Source of the DNA: JBBPZA01 sp038330095 | GTDB taxonomy: Bacteria; Actinomycetota; Thermoleophilia; Solirubrobacterales; Solirubrobacteraceae | Assembly (NCBI GenBank): GCA_038330095.1 | Contig: JBBQNQ010000003.1 | Coordinates: 8,396-72,395, forward strand | Direction: 5' to 3' | Length of the DNA: 64,000 nucleotides | Shown: positions 37,695-46,349 of the stretch, piece by piece | How positions within the stretch are numbered: position 1 is the stretch's first letter | Layout: every line of letters begins with the position of its first letter | The notes under the pieces: model-generated | The model's database searches: none | What the model saw: the letters and a program-made list of their open reading frames with translations, nothing else | Told to the model about the DNA's origin: nothing | Position numbers and translations under genes: made by a program

Positions 37695-38822
37695 ATGCGC
37701 AAGCACTCTCCCTACGCCGCCCTCTCGGGCTTTCTCGCCGTGGCCCTCGTCGCAGTGCTCGTCCTCGGCTTCGCGGGCGTCTTCGACGGCAACGGCAACG
37801 GCAGCTCCACATCTTCGTCCTCCGCCACCGCCCCCGCGGCGCCCGCCGGGCCCCTTGGGCGCGACGCGAGCGTCGCGGACATCTACCAGCAGGTCTCCAA
37901 GGGCGTGGTCCAGGTGAACGTGCGGTCCGGCGCCGGCGGCGGAACCGGCTCGGGCTTCGTGATCGACAAGGACGGGCGGATCCTGACCAACCAGCACGTG
38001 GTCGAGGACGCCCAGAAGGTGCAGGTGCAGTTCGGACCCAATCAGGACCCCATCGACGCTCAGGTGCTGGGGAGCGACCCGTCGAGCGACCTCGCCGTGC
38101 TGAAGGTCAAGCCGGATGACGTCAAGGGCGGGCTCAAGCCGCTGGCCCTGGCCGACTCGAGCAAGCTGCGCGTCGGCGAGCCCACGATCGCCATCGGCAG
38201 CCCGTTCGGCCTGGAGGGCTCGCTGACCACCGGCGTGGTCTCGGCGCTGGAACGCACGGTGCAGTCGCCCAACGGCTTCCCGATCAGCGGCGTCGTGCAG
38301 ACCGACGCGGCGATCAACCCGGGCAACTCCGGCGGCCCGCTGCTCGACGGGCAGGGGCGCGTGATCGGCATCAACGCGCAGATCGCCGCGGGCGCCTCGC
38401 GCTCCAACAGCGGCGTCGGCTTCGCGATCGCGATCAACACTGCCAAGAAGGTCGTCCCGTCGCTCGAGCGCGGGGACCAGATCAAGCGCGCGTATCTCGG
38501 GGTGTCGACCGCCGAGGTGACCGCGGACCTCGCCCGGCAGCTGAACCTCGGCACCTCCGACGGCGTGCTCGTCGCCTCGGTGGTCGCGGGTGGCCCGGCG
38601 GCCAACGCCGGCGTGCGCCCCGCGGGCCCCACCGGCCGGGGCGGGGACGTCATCGTGGCGGTCAACGGCCGCGCGGTGAAGGCCTCCGACGACGTCTCGG
38701 TCGCCATCGCGTCGCTCAAGCCGGGAGACAAGGCCCGCCTCGACGTCCTGCGCAGTGGGGCCAAGAAGACCCTGACGATCACCCTGGGCAACCGCCCGAG
38801 CCAGTCGCCGTCCCTGCCGTAG
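37695..38822 (+). CDS. HtrA/DegP-like S1C serine protease with PDZ domain, membrane-anchored
   Basis: The 375-residue protein has an N-terminal membrane anchor (residues 9-29), a Ser/Ala/Pro linker, a trypsin-like domain with H101 (TNQHVV), D132 (SSDLAVLKV) and S212 (NPGNSGGPLL), and one PDZ domain from about 265. Such proteases degrade or refold damaged envelope proteins and are commonly induced by two-component stress systems. The ATG at 37695 is preferred over GTG at 37689 because the -10 ends only 6 nt before it. Its promoter box matches that of the response regulator at 32405. Confidence 0.93.
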   Translation: MRKHSPYAALSGFLAVALVAVLVLGFAGVFDGNGNGSSTSSSSATAPAAPAGPLGRDASVADIYQQVSKGVVQVNVRSGAGGGTGSGFVIDKDGRILTNQHVVEDAQKVQVQFGPNQDPIDAQVLGSDPSSDLAVLKVKPDDVKGGLKPLALADSSKLRVGEPTIAIGSPFGLEGSLTTGVVSALERTVQSPNGFPISGVVQTDAAINPGNSGGPLLDGQGRVIGINAQIAAGASRSNSGVGFAIAINTAKKVVPSLERGDQIKRAYLGVSTAEVTADLARQLNLGTSDGVLVASVVAGGPAANAGVRPAGPTGRGGDVIVAVNGRAVKASDDVSVAIASLKPGDKARLDVLRSGAKKTLTITLGNRPSQSPSLP

Positions 38823-38871
38823 GGGCGGCTCTTGCTCACCCTCTCGTCGCGCCCTGGGAACGGGGTCGCGC

Positions 38872-39183
38872 GTGCGCGACCGCGCACCTCAGGTGCGCGG
38901 CGACGCACTCCGGGCGCTTCTCGGGCGTATGCGCGATCGCCGTACCCTCCTGATCTGGTGCGGAGCACTCCTGGGCACCCTGTACCCGCCCCTGATCGTC
39001 CTGGGTGTCGCCGCCGGCGCTCTCGCAAGGGGTCACCAGCAGCGCCGGGCGCCGGTCCAGCGGCCTACCGCCGTCGCCGTCGCCGCAACCGGACTCGTCC
39101 TCGCCATCGCAACCAACATCCACGGCCCGGCGCTGCTCGCCGGCATCGTCCTGGCGCTCCTCACCTCGGCGTGCCTTCCGTGA
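38872..39183 (+). CDS. Small hypothetical membrane protein upstream of recA
   Basis: The 103-residue open frame has a basic N-terminus and two hydrophobic stretches (about residues 27-50 and 66-100), so it is probably a two- or three-helix membrane protein. A shorter version from ATG at 38929 (MRDRRTLLIWCG) keeps both helices and may be the true form. It fills the gap between the protease and recA. No family was recognised. The reading frame is plausible but not certain. Confidence 0.45.
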   Translation: MRDRAPQVRGDALRALLGRMRDRRTLLIWCGALLGTLYPPLIVLGVAAGALARGHQQRRAPVQRPTAVAVAATGLVLAIATNIHGPALLAGIVLALLTSACLP

Positions 39184-39289
39184 CATTCCGCGTCCCTCGC
39201 GGCACACGGGACGGTCTACCGTCGGTTTCCGTCCGCCCCGAGACCTACCGTGCCGAGCCTACGAGAGAGAAGACTGCGAGGACTGCCCG

Positions 39290-40408
39290 ATGGCGACGAT
39301 CGACGAGGACAAGACGGCGAAGGCGCGCGACGCTGCGCTGCAGGGGGCGCTCACCCAGATCGAGCGTGAGTTCGGCAAGGGGACCGTCATGCGCATGGGC
39401 GATCCCGGCGCCCAGGTGCGGGTCGACGCGATCCCGACGGGAGCACTGTCGCTGGATCTCGCGCTGGGGATCGGCGGGGTGCCGCGCGGGCGGATCGTCG
39501 AGATCTTCGGACCGGAGTCCTCGGGCAAGACGACGTTGATCTACCACATCCTCGCCGAGGCCCAGAAGCTCGGCGGGGTGTGTGCGTTCATCGACGCCGA
39601 GCACTCGATGGACCCGCTGTACGCACAGAGGATCGGCGTCGACATCGACGAGCTGCTCGTCTCCCAGCCCGACTACGGCGAGCAGGCCCTCGAGGTCGCC
39701 GACATGCTCATCCGCTCGAGCGCGGTCGACGTCGTGTCCATCGACTCGGTCGCCGCCCTGACTCCGCGCGCCGAGCTCGAGGGCCAGATGGGCGACCAGA
39801 CGGTGGGCGTCCAGGCCCGGATGATGTCCCAGGCCATGCGCAAGCTCGCGGGCAACCTCAACCGGACGGACACGCTGTGCCTGTTCACCAACCAGATCCG
39901 CGAGAAGGTCGGCGTGATGTTCGGCTCGCCCGAGACCCAGCCCGGCGGCCGCGCGCTGAAGTTCTACTCCTCCCAGCGCCTGGACATCCGTCGCATCGAG
40001 ACGCTCAAGGACGGGACCGAGGCGGTCGGCAACCGCGTGCGCGTGAAGGTCGTCAAGAACAAGGTCGCCGCCCCCTTCCGCCAGGCGGAGTTCGACATTG
40101 AGTTCGGCCGCGGGATCTCGACTGCCGGCTGCATCCTCGACCTCGGTCTGGAGCACAACGTGGTTACGAAGTCCGGGTCGTTCTTCTCCTATGGGGACGA
40201 GCGCATCGGGCAGGGCCGGGCCAACGCCAAGGCCTACCTGGACGAGCGCCCGGAGATCGCCAAGGAGATCGAGTCGAAGGTCTACGAGGCGCTGGGCCTG
40301 GATCGCGACCTCGTGCAGCCCATCGAGCACGAGGAGGGCGAGGGGGAGGCGGGCGAGGGCGCCGCGGGCGCGCCCGAGCTGGCGGCCGTCGAGGGCCGCG
40401 CTGCCTGA
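39290..40408 (+). CDS. recA: Recombinase RecA
   Basis: RecA forms filaments on single-stranded DNA for strand exchange and SOS induction. The 372-residue protein has the Walker A motif GPESSGKTT near residue 68, VSIDSVAALTPRAE as Walker B, the QAMRKLAGNL and TNQIREKVGVMFGSPE loops, and an acidic Glu/Gly-rich C-terminus. The ATG at 39290 gives the family N-terminus. In about 100 nt upstream no LexA-type box (GAAC-N4-GTTC) was found. recX follows 12 nt downstream. Confidence 0.98.
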   Translation: MATIDEDKTAKARDAALQGALTQIEREFGKGTVMRMGDPGAQVRVDAIPTGALSLDLALGIGGVPRGRIVEIFGPESSGKTTLIYHILAEAQKLGGVCAFIDAEHSMDPLYAQRIGVDIDELLVSQPDYGEQALEVADMLIRSSAVDVVSIDSVAALTPRAELEGQMGDQTVGVQARMMSQAMRKLAGNLNRTDTLCLFTNQIREKVGVMFGSPETQPGGRALKFYSSQRLDIRRIETLKDGTEAVGNRVRVKVVKNKVAAPFRQAEFDIEFGRGISTAGCILDLGLEHNVVTKSGSFFSYGDERIGQGRANAKAYLDERPEIAKEIESKVYEALGLDRDLVQPIEHEEGEGEAGEGAAGAPELAAVEGRAA

Positions 40409-40419
40409 GGCCGGTCGGA

Positions 40420-40887
40420 GTGCCTCCGAGCGATCTCGAGCGCGCGCTCGAATACGCCTACCGCTCGCTCAACCGGCGCGACCGCACCGAGATGCAGCTG
40501 CGCCGGGACCTGGAGCGGCGGGGGACAGCGCCGGCCGCGGCGGAGCAGGCGATCGCGCTGCTGCACGAGCAGGGCTACCTCGACGACGCCGCTTACGCTC
40601 GCCGCTTCGCCGAGGATCGTCGCCGGCTCGACAGCTGGGGGAGCGAGCGCATCGAGCGCCGGCTGCTCGCCGCCGGGATCGCGCCGGAGCACATCGAGCC
40701 GGCCATCGGCCTCGAGGATCCGCGCTGGGAGCTCGACGCGGCGCTCGAGCTGCTGCGCCGCCGCTTTCCCGAGCCGCCGCGCGACGACCGCGGCCGCTCG
40801 CGCGCCCTGGGCGTCCTGATCCGGCGCGGCTATGACCTCGAGCTCGCCCACGACGCGGTGCGCGCCCACGAGCGCGCGGCGGGCTGA
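40420..40887 (+). CDS. recX: Regulatory protein RecX
   Basis: RecX inhibits RecA filament extension. The 155-residue all-helical protein has three RecX repeats: ALEYAYRSLNRRDRTEMQLRR, LLHEQGYLDDAAYARRFAED with the typical GYLDDxxYA, and a third ending LGVLIRRGYDLELAHDAV. The GTG start is 12 nt after recA, so the two are likely cotranscribed, as in most actinobacteria. Confidence 0.93.
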   Translation: MPPSDLERALEYAYRSLNRRDRTEMQLRRDLERRGTAPAAAEQAIALLHEQGYLDDAAYARRFAEDRRRLDSWGSERIERRLLAAGIAPEHIEPAIGLEDPRWELDAALELLRRRFPEPPRDDRGRSRALGVLIRRGYDLELAHDAVRAHERAAG

Positions 40888-41241
40888 ACGGGCTCAGCCC
40901 GGCAGCCGGCCCACAGTCAGCAGATACTCGGCTTCGCCCCACGCAAAGGAAACACCCGTTCGTTTGCGCGCCACCCCTGTCGGTCGTATGATCGCGCCAC
41001 GACAACTGACCGGGCCCGCGAGGGCACGTATTTCCCAGCAAACAGCCCCCTTTCAACCACGAACTCCTTCACGTTGCCGGCTCTTCGAGAACCGATCAGC
41101 AGCCTTCCCTAGCCGCGACTGAAGAGGCGGCGCAAAGGCCGCCGACATCGCCAGTACGTGCTCCCCGCACGGTCCGGTCCGTCGCACTACAAACGACAGT
41201 TGGACGGGCCTGCTTGAACGGGCCCGCGGGAGAGAACGATC
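40888..41241 (+). other. 354-nt gap with the rny promoter and long leader
   Basis: No open frame of merit lies here. It holds the promoter described at 40964-40992, an inverted repeat overlapping it at 40943-40969, and about 240 nt of apparent leader before rny, which is long for a genome where most leaders look short. Several small C-rich and pyrimidine-rich tracts occur, but no known riboswitch or RNA motif was recognised. Confidence 0.5.
40943..40992 (+). promoter_or_regulatory. Promoter of rny with a palindromic operator over the -35
   Basis: TTGCGC at 40964-40969 and TATGAT at 40987-40992 are separated by exactly 17 nt, the best promoter match seen in the window. CGCAAAGGAAAC at 40943 pairs with GTTCGTTTGCG ending at 40969 (outer 6 bp perfect, inner part with one mismatch and a bulge), so a repressor could cover the -35. 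The predicted transcript start is near 40999. Confidence 0.55.
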
Positions 41242-42717
41242 ATGGCAATCGTCATCGCGGCGGCACTCCTAGCGATGGGGCTCGTGCTCGCCGCCGCCCT
41301 GATGCACCGCTCCAGGTTAGCGGTCGGCGCGGCCGCCGCGCCGGAGCCGGCGCTCGCATCGGTGCCGACGCACGCCCCAGACCGGCAGGTCATCGATGCC
41401 GAGCTGCGCGAGCGCCGGGCGGAGATCGCGCGCATCGAGGAGCGCTCGCTGTCCAAGGAGGAGTCGCTCGAGGCGCGGCTCACCGAGCTCGCCCGGCGCG
41501 AGCAGGTGCTCGAGGATCGCAGCCGCGAGCTCGACCGCGAGCGCGTGGTGCTCGAGGACCGCAAGCGCGAGCACCTGCGCGAGCTCGAGCGCATCGCCCA
41601 CCTGAGCGCGGCGCAGGCCAAGCAGGTCCTCCTGCGCGACGTCGAGGACCAGGCACGCCACGACAGCGCGCGCATCGTCCGCCAGGTCGAGGAGGAGACC
41701 AAGCGCGACGCCGAGCGCCGGGTGCGCTCCATCCTCAGCGTGGTCATGCAGCGTCTGGCCGCCGGCCATGCGGCCGAGACGACCGTGTCGGTGGTCCAGC
41801 TCGCCTCCGACGACATGAAGGGGCGGATCATCGGGCGCGAGGGCCGCAACATCCGCGCTCTGGAGAACCTCACGGGGGTCGACTTCATCATCGACGACAC
41901 GCCGCACGCCGTCGTGCTCTCGGCGTTCGACGGGGTGCGCCGCGAGGTCGCTCGCCTGACCCTCGAGAAGCTGCTGCAGGACGGGCGCATCCACCCCGCG
42001 CGCATCGAGGAGATGTACTACCAGTCCAAGTCCGAGCTCGACCAGCGCATCACCGCGGCAGGGGAGGAGGCGGCCTTCGACGCCAAGGTCCAGGGCCTGC
42101 ATCCCGATCTCATCAAGGTCCTCGGTCGACTGCGCTTTCGCACGAGCTACGGGCAGAACGTGCTCGCCCACTCGGTGGAGTGCGCGCACCTGGCGGCGCT
42201 GATGGCCGACGAGCTGGGCGCCAGCGCGAAGACCGCTCGCCGGGCGGCGCTCCTGCACGACATCGGCAAGGCCGTCTCCCACGAGATCGAGGGCCCGCAC
42301 GCGCTGGTCGGCGGCGACCTCGCTCGCCGCCACGGAGAGGCCGAGGCGGTCGCCCACGCGATGGAGGCCCACCACAACGAGGTCGAGCCCCAGACCATCG
42401 AGGCCGTGCTCGTGCAGTCGGCCGACGCCCTCTCCGGCGCTCGGCCGGGAGCGCGCGGGGAGTCGCTCGAGCACTACGTCAAGCGGCTGCGCGAGCTGGA
42501 GGGCATCGCCACCCGGCACTCGGGCGTTGAGAAGGTCTACGCGATGCAGGCCGGCCGTGAGATCCGGGTGATGGTCGAGCCGGGGGAGGTCGACGACGAC
42601 AGCGCCGTCCTGCTCAGCCAGATGATCGCGCGCGAGATCGAGAAGGAGCTCGAGTACCCGGGCCAGATCAAGGTGACGGTCATCCGCGAGTCGCGCGCGG
42701 TCGACTTCGCCAAGTGA
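41242..42717 (+). CDS. rny: Ribonuclease Y
   Basis: RNase Y is a membrane-anchored endoribonuclease that initiates mRNA decay. The 491-residue protein has an N-terminal membrane helix, a long charged coiled coil (about 50-160), a KH domain (MKGRIIGREGRNIRALE) and an HD domain (HSVECAHLAALMA, LLHDIGKAV, HHNEVEP). A C-terminal segment ends with QIKVTVIRESRAVDFAK, the family ending. The ATG at 41242 is preceded by GGGAGAGA. It is typical in length. RNase Y is not common in most actinobacteria, which supports a deep-branching lineage. Confidence 0.96.
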   Translation: MAIVIAAALLAMGLVLAAALMHRSRLAVGAAAAPEPALASVPTHAPDRQVIDAELRERRAEIARIEERSLSKEESLEARLTELARREQVLEDRSRELDRERVVLEDRKREHLRELERIAHLSAAQAKQVLLRDVEDQARHDSARIVRQVEEETKRDAERRVRSILSVVMQRLAAGHAAETTVSVVQLASDDMKGRIIGREGRNIRALENLTGVDFIIDDTPHAVVLSAFDGVRREVARLTLEKLLQDGRIHPARIEEMYYQSKSELDQRITAAGEEAAFDAKVQGLHPDLIKVLGRLRFRTSYGQNVLAHSVECAHLAALMADELGASAKTARRAALLHDIGKAVSHEIEGPHALVGGDLARRHGEAEAVAHAMEAHHNEVEPQTIEAVLVQSADALSGARPGARGESLEHYVKRLRELEGIATRHSGVEKVYAMQAGREIRVMVEPGEVDDDSAVLLSQMIAREIEKELEYPGQIKVTVIRESRAVDFAK

Positions 42718-42750
42718 GCGGCGCGAGACCGGCGCTACGCTGAGCCGGCC

Positions 42751-44082
42751 ATGGCTCGCTACCACCTGACGACGTTCGGCTGCCAGATGAACGAGCACGA
42801 CTCCGAGCGGATGAAGGGGATGCTCGAGTCGCTGGGCTACGCCGAGGCGGGAGCCCGTGAGGAGGCGGACCTGATCCTCTTCAACACCTGCTCGATCCGC
42901 GAGAAGGCCGACGAGCGCTTCATCGCCCACCTCGGCGAGGCCAAGCGCGTCAAGCGCTCGCGCCCGGACGTGGTCGTGGGGGTTGGGGGGTGCTGGGCGC
43001 AATCGGTCAAGGACGAGGTCTTCCGCCAGTTCCCCTTCGTCGACGTGGCCTTCGGGCCCGGCCAGGTGCACAAGCTGGCCGAGTTCCTGACCTCCGACTC
43101 GATCAGCGCCCAGGGCTTCTTCGAGTTCGAGGGCTTCACCGGCCACCTGCCGGCCAAGCGTTCACGGGAGGTTCAGGGCTGGGTGCAGATCAGCGTGGGC
43201 TGCAACTGCGCATGCGCCTACTGCATCGTTCCCTCCACCCGCGGCCGGGAGGTCAGCCGACCGGCCGGTGAGCTCGTCGAGGAGGTCAGCCGCCTGGCGG
43301 CAGACGGCGTGCGCGAGGTCACGCTCCTGGGCCAGAACGTCAACTCCTACGGTCGCGACCTGCGCTCGCGCGGGGAGGAGCCCTGCAGCTTCGCCGAGCT
43401 CCTCGCGCGGGTCGACGCGGTCGAGGGCATCGACCGCATCCGCTACACGAGCCCGCACCCGAAGGACATGCGCGAGGACGTCGTGCGGGCGCACGCCGAG
43501 CTGCGGGCGCTGTGTGAGCACGTCCATCTGCCGCTGCAGTCGGGCTCCTCGCGGATCCTGAAGGCGATGCGACGCACCTACGGGCGCGAGCGCTACCTCG
43601 ACCGCGTGAGACTGATCCGCGAGCACGTGCCCGACTGCGCGCTGACCACCGACATCATCGTCGGCTTCCCCGGAGAGACCGACGCCGACTTCGACCAGAC
43701 GCTGACCGTCGTCGAGGAGGTCGGATACGACGGTGCCTTCACCTTCATCTACTCACCGCGCCGTGGGACGGAGGCGGCGACGCTTGCGGGGCGCGTGGAG
43801 CACTCCGTAGCGGTCGCGCGCATGGAGCGCCTGGTCGAGGTGGTCCAGCGCCGGGCGCACGAGCGCGCGCAGCGTTTCGTGGGGCGCACGCTCGACGTTC
43901 TCGTCGAGGGCCCGTCACGGACCGATCCGAGCCGCCTGCGCGGGCGCTCGCGACACAACAAGGTCGTGAACTTCGAAGGCATTGCGCAGCCCGGCGATCT
44001 CGTCCCCGTGCACATCACGGGCGCGACGAGCCAGACGCTGGCGGGCGAGGGCTCGCTGCTCGCCGCCGTCACCGCGGCCTGA
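42751..44082 (+). CDS. miaB: tRNA-2-methylthio-N6-dimethylallyladenosine synthase
   Basis: MiaB is a radical SAM enzyme that adds the methylthio group at A37 of tRNAs. The 443-residue protein has the N-terminal cluster cysteines in FGCQMNEHDS, NTCSIREKA and GGCWAQ, the radical SAM motif C-N-C-A-C-A-Y-C in ISVGCNCACAYCIVPSTRG, and a TRAM domain at the end. A TACGCT element ends 9 nt before the ATG. MiaA, which makes its substrate, is encoded about 7.5 kb downstream. Confidence 0.95.
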   Translation: MARYHLTTFGCQMNEHDSERMKGMLESLGYAEAGAREEADLILFNTCSIREKADERFIAHLGEAKRVKRSRPDVVVGVGGCWAQSVKDEVFRQFPFVDVAFGPGQVHKLAEFLTSDSISAQGFFEFEGFTGHLPAKRSREVQGWVQISVGCNCACAYCIVPSTRGREVSRPAGELVEEVSRLAADGVREVTLLGQNVNSYGRDLRSRGEEPCSFAELLARVDAVEGIDRIRYTSPHPKDMREDVVRAHAELRALCEHVHLPLQSGSSRILKAMRRTYGRERYLDRVRLIREHVPDCALTTDIIVGFPGETDADFDQTLTVVEEVGYDGAFTFIYSPRRGTEAATLAGRVEHSVAVARMERLVEVVQRRAHERAQRFVGRTLDVLVEGPSRTDPSRLRGRSRHNKVVNFEGIAQPGDLVPVHITGATSQTLAGEGSLLAAVTAA

Positions 44083-44157
44083 GCCGGCCGCGCTCGCGCA
44101 ACTCGGGTACGCGCCCCGTGTTGGCGCGGGCAACCGGAGGATGAGGAGGGCTGCGAG

Positions 44158-45333
44158 ATGGGAGGGTTGCTGGCCGGGAGGCTTGGGCGGGCGGCGGTCG
44201 TGCTGGCCGCGCTCGGTGTTGCGGCGGTGCTGAGCGGCTGCGCGGCCCCGCTTCAAAGCGCCGGTAAGACCGACAAGATCGAGTTCGTGAGCTCGTCGAC
44301 CAGCGGCGGCTACAAGTTCGACTACTACCGCAACCTGTCCTATCCCTGCAGCATCAGCGGCTATCAGACGTTCGTCATCGGCACCAAGATCGGCTCGTCG
44401 GCCACGCAGACCAGGCCGCTGTGGGTGAGGATGCGCGGGGGAGGGGTCGGCTGGTTCGACGCCGACGGAAACCCGCAGCCCACCGCCGGCAACAAGACCG
44501 AGGAGTCCGCCTCGAGCCTGATCGGGTTCCTCGGCGACGTCGGCCTGACCGGGCGCGTGAAGTCCGATCCGGCGGGCTTCCGGCTGCTCTCGGTGTCGAT
44601 GTGCGACCACGACATCTACGCCGGCGGCGACCAGCCGGATCCCAACAACCCGAACAAGCAGCCCGACGGCTCGCCCCGAACCACCAATGGCCTGTTCGCG
44701 ACCAAGGCGGCGATCCAGTTCGCCAAGTCGAAGTTCCCCACGGGTGGGGCCTTCCTGCACGGCACGAGCGCGGGGTCCTTCGGCTCGTTCGGCGTGGCCT
44801 ACAGCATGCAGCTCCAGGGAGTGCCGCCGGCGGGCGTCGTGGCTGACTCCGGCGTCCTCAACCAGGAGTGGGAGGAGGCCACGATCGCGCAGGGCATCTG
44901 CCCGGGCGGGCGCGACGCCGGGCTGGAGGCGATCCGCGCGCGCGTCCACCCCGACCTCGCGAGCATCGACAACGAGCCCGACAAGCTGATCGCCCGGGGC
45001 GCGCTCACGGTCCCGATCATCCACGTATGGAACCGGGCGGACTCCAACGTGTGCGGCGCGACCCCGATGACCTGCACGCTTCGCGACGGCACGACGAAGA
45101 CGCTGGGCGCGGCAGAGTGCGAGCACGAGCCGCTGCAGGAGGCGATCGCGGGGCTGCCGGCAGGCTCGAGCACGCGAAACCTGCGGGTGTGCGTGAGCCC
45201 GCCCAGTAACCCGGGCAGCTGCTCAACGCACGTGGTGACCAACAAGGACCTCCTGAACACCGACCCGGGCCAGGCTGCGGACTACAACGGCACGATCATG
45301 AGCTGGGTCGACGCCCGCCTGGCCGGCACCTGA
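44158..45333 (+). CDS. Lipoprotein serine hydrolase, pectinacetylesterase/NOTUM-like
   Basis: The 391-residue protein has a lipoprotein signal with lipobox LSGC (Cys28), so it is probably anchored outside the membrane. The mature part contains a nucleophile-elbow-like GTSAGSFGS near residue 203, preceded by LLSVSMCDHDIYAGGD, which resembles the YCSSD-type region of the pectinacetylesterase/NOTUM family. Several paired Cys suggest disulfides. The assignment to that family is tentative; an alpha/beta hydrolase is likely. Substrate unknown. It stands alone after miaB. Confidence 0.65.
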   Translation: MGGLLAGRLGRAAVVLAALGVAAVLSGCAAPLQSAGKTDKIEFVSSSTSGGYKFDYYRNLSYPCSISGYQTFVIGTKIGSSATQTRPLWVRMRGGGVGWFDADGNPQPTAGNKTEESASSLIGFLGDVGLTGRVKSDPAGFRLLSVSMCDHDIYAGGDQPDPNNPNKQPDGSPRTTNGLFATKAAIQFAKSKFPTGGAFLHGTSAGSFGSFGVAYSMQLQGVPPAGVVADSGVLNQEWEEATIAQGICPGGRDAGLEAIRARVHPDLASIDNEPDKLIARGALTVPIIHVWNRADSNVCGATPMTCTLRDGTTKTLGAAECEHEPLQEAIAGLPAGSSTRNLRVCVSPPSNPGSCSTHVVTNKDLLNTDPGQAADYNGTIMSWVDARLAGT

Positions 45334-45529
45334 CCAAGGTGAGGTCGTCGGCGACGTGGCCGACTGGCTGATTGCGCAGGTCGGCGAGCGCGAGACCGAG
45401 GGGCCTTCGCCATCAGCGTGCACGCCCCGAACTGTCGGTATATCGTCGCCTCGCGCCCCGCGCGAGAACGGAGCGGCATTCTCTTCGCGGTTCCCCTTGT
45501 TTGGCCGGCCCTGAAAGCTAGGAGCCGAT

Positions 45530-46276
45530 ATGTCGACGCCGTCGCCAGAGCAGCAACGACGCGCACGCATCTTCGGCGTTTTGTTCGCCCTGACCTTCAT
45601 CACCTCGATCGCGGCGCTGCTCCTCTACGACCCGGTCCTCAGCGACGCCGACTACATCCTCGGTGCCGGCGCCGACACGCGCGTCCAGCTGGGCGCACTG
45701 TGCGAGGTCTTCCTCGCGATCACCAACATCGGCACCGCGGTCGTGCTGTGGCCCATCGTCAAGCGGCAGAGCGAGACGCTTGCGCTCAGCTACGTCGCCA
45801 GTCGCGTTGTCGAGTCCATCCTCATCGTCGTCGGTCTGATCAGCCTGCTGTCCGTCGTGACGCTGCGGGAGGACTTCGCGGGAGCCGGCGCGGATGCCGG
45901 CTCACTTACCGTTGCCGGAAAGTCGCTGGTCGCCATCCACGACTGGACGTTCTTGCTCGGGCCTGGCTTCTGCGTCGGTGTGAACGGGCTGCTGCTCGGC
46001 TACCTGGTCTACCGGTCCGGCCTCGTGCCGCGGTGGATAGCGATGCTCGGGCTCATCGGCGGTCCCCTGATCTTCGCGTCGGCGATCGCCGTCCTGTTCG
46101 GCGCCTACGAGCAAGGCGGGGCGCACTTCCTCTTCTCGATCCCGGAGATCGCCTTTGAGGCGTCGATCACCATCTACACCATCGTCAAGGGCTTCAAGCC
46201 GTCCCCGATCCTCGACGACACCCGGTACGCCGGAGCGGCCGCGGGCTCCGGGACCGGGGCCCTGGCTCCGCAGTAA
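45530..46276 (+). CDS. DUF4386 membrane protein
   Basis: The 248-residue protein has about six to seven membrane helices and the pattern of DUF4386: RIFGVLFALTFITSIAALLL at the start, the LGALCEVFLAITNIGTA helix, and HDWTFLLGPGFCVGVNGLLLGYLVY in the centre. The family has no known function. About 200 nt of non-coding sequence separates it from the lipoprotein gene; the end has a short Gly/Ala-rich tail. Confidence 0.8.
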   Translation: MSTPSPEQQRRARIFGVLFALTFITSIAALLLYDPVLSDADYILGAGADTRVQLGALCEVFLAITNIGTAVVLWPIVKRQSETLALSYVASRVVESILIVVGLISLLSVVTLREDFAGAGADAGSLTVAGKSLVAIHDWTFLLGPGFCVGVNGLLLGYLVYRSGLVPRWIAMLGLIGGPLIFASAIAVLFGAYEQGGAHFLFSIPEIAFEASITIYTIVKGFKPSPILDDTRYAGAAAGSGTGALAPQ

Positions 46277-46349
46277 TCGCCCGAGCCATTCGGCGCGCTC
46301 TAGGCCCCCCTCCAGCCTGGCCATCCGGTCAGTCTGCGAACATGTGTTC

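Noticed and set aside
39184..39289. LexA/SOS box upstream of recA
   Set aside because: No GAAC-N4-GTTC-type palindrome was found in the region, so no SOS operator is claimed.
40888..41241. A 6C-type or other known structured RNA in the rny leader
   Set aside because: C-rich tracts occur but no paired arrangement matching a known RNA family could be drawn by eye.
41317..43146. Very long antisense open frame (609 codons) opposite rny and miaB
   Set aside because: High GC favours long antisense frames; the rny and miaB proteins are unmistakable and the antisense translation has no recognisable domain.
45334..45529. A small gene between the lipoprotein and DUF4386 genes
   Set aside because: Short frames on both strands lack start signals and recognisable sequence; left as intergenic.
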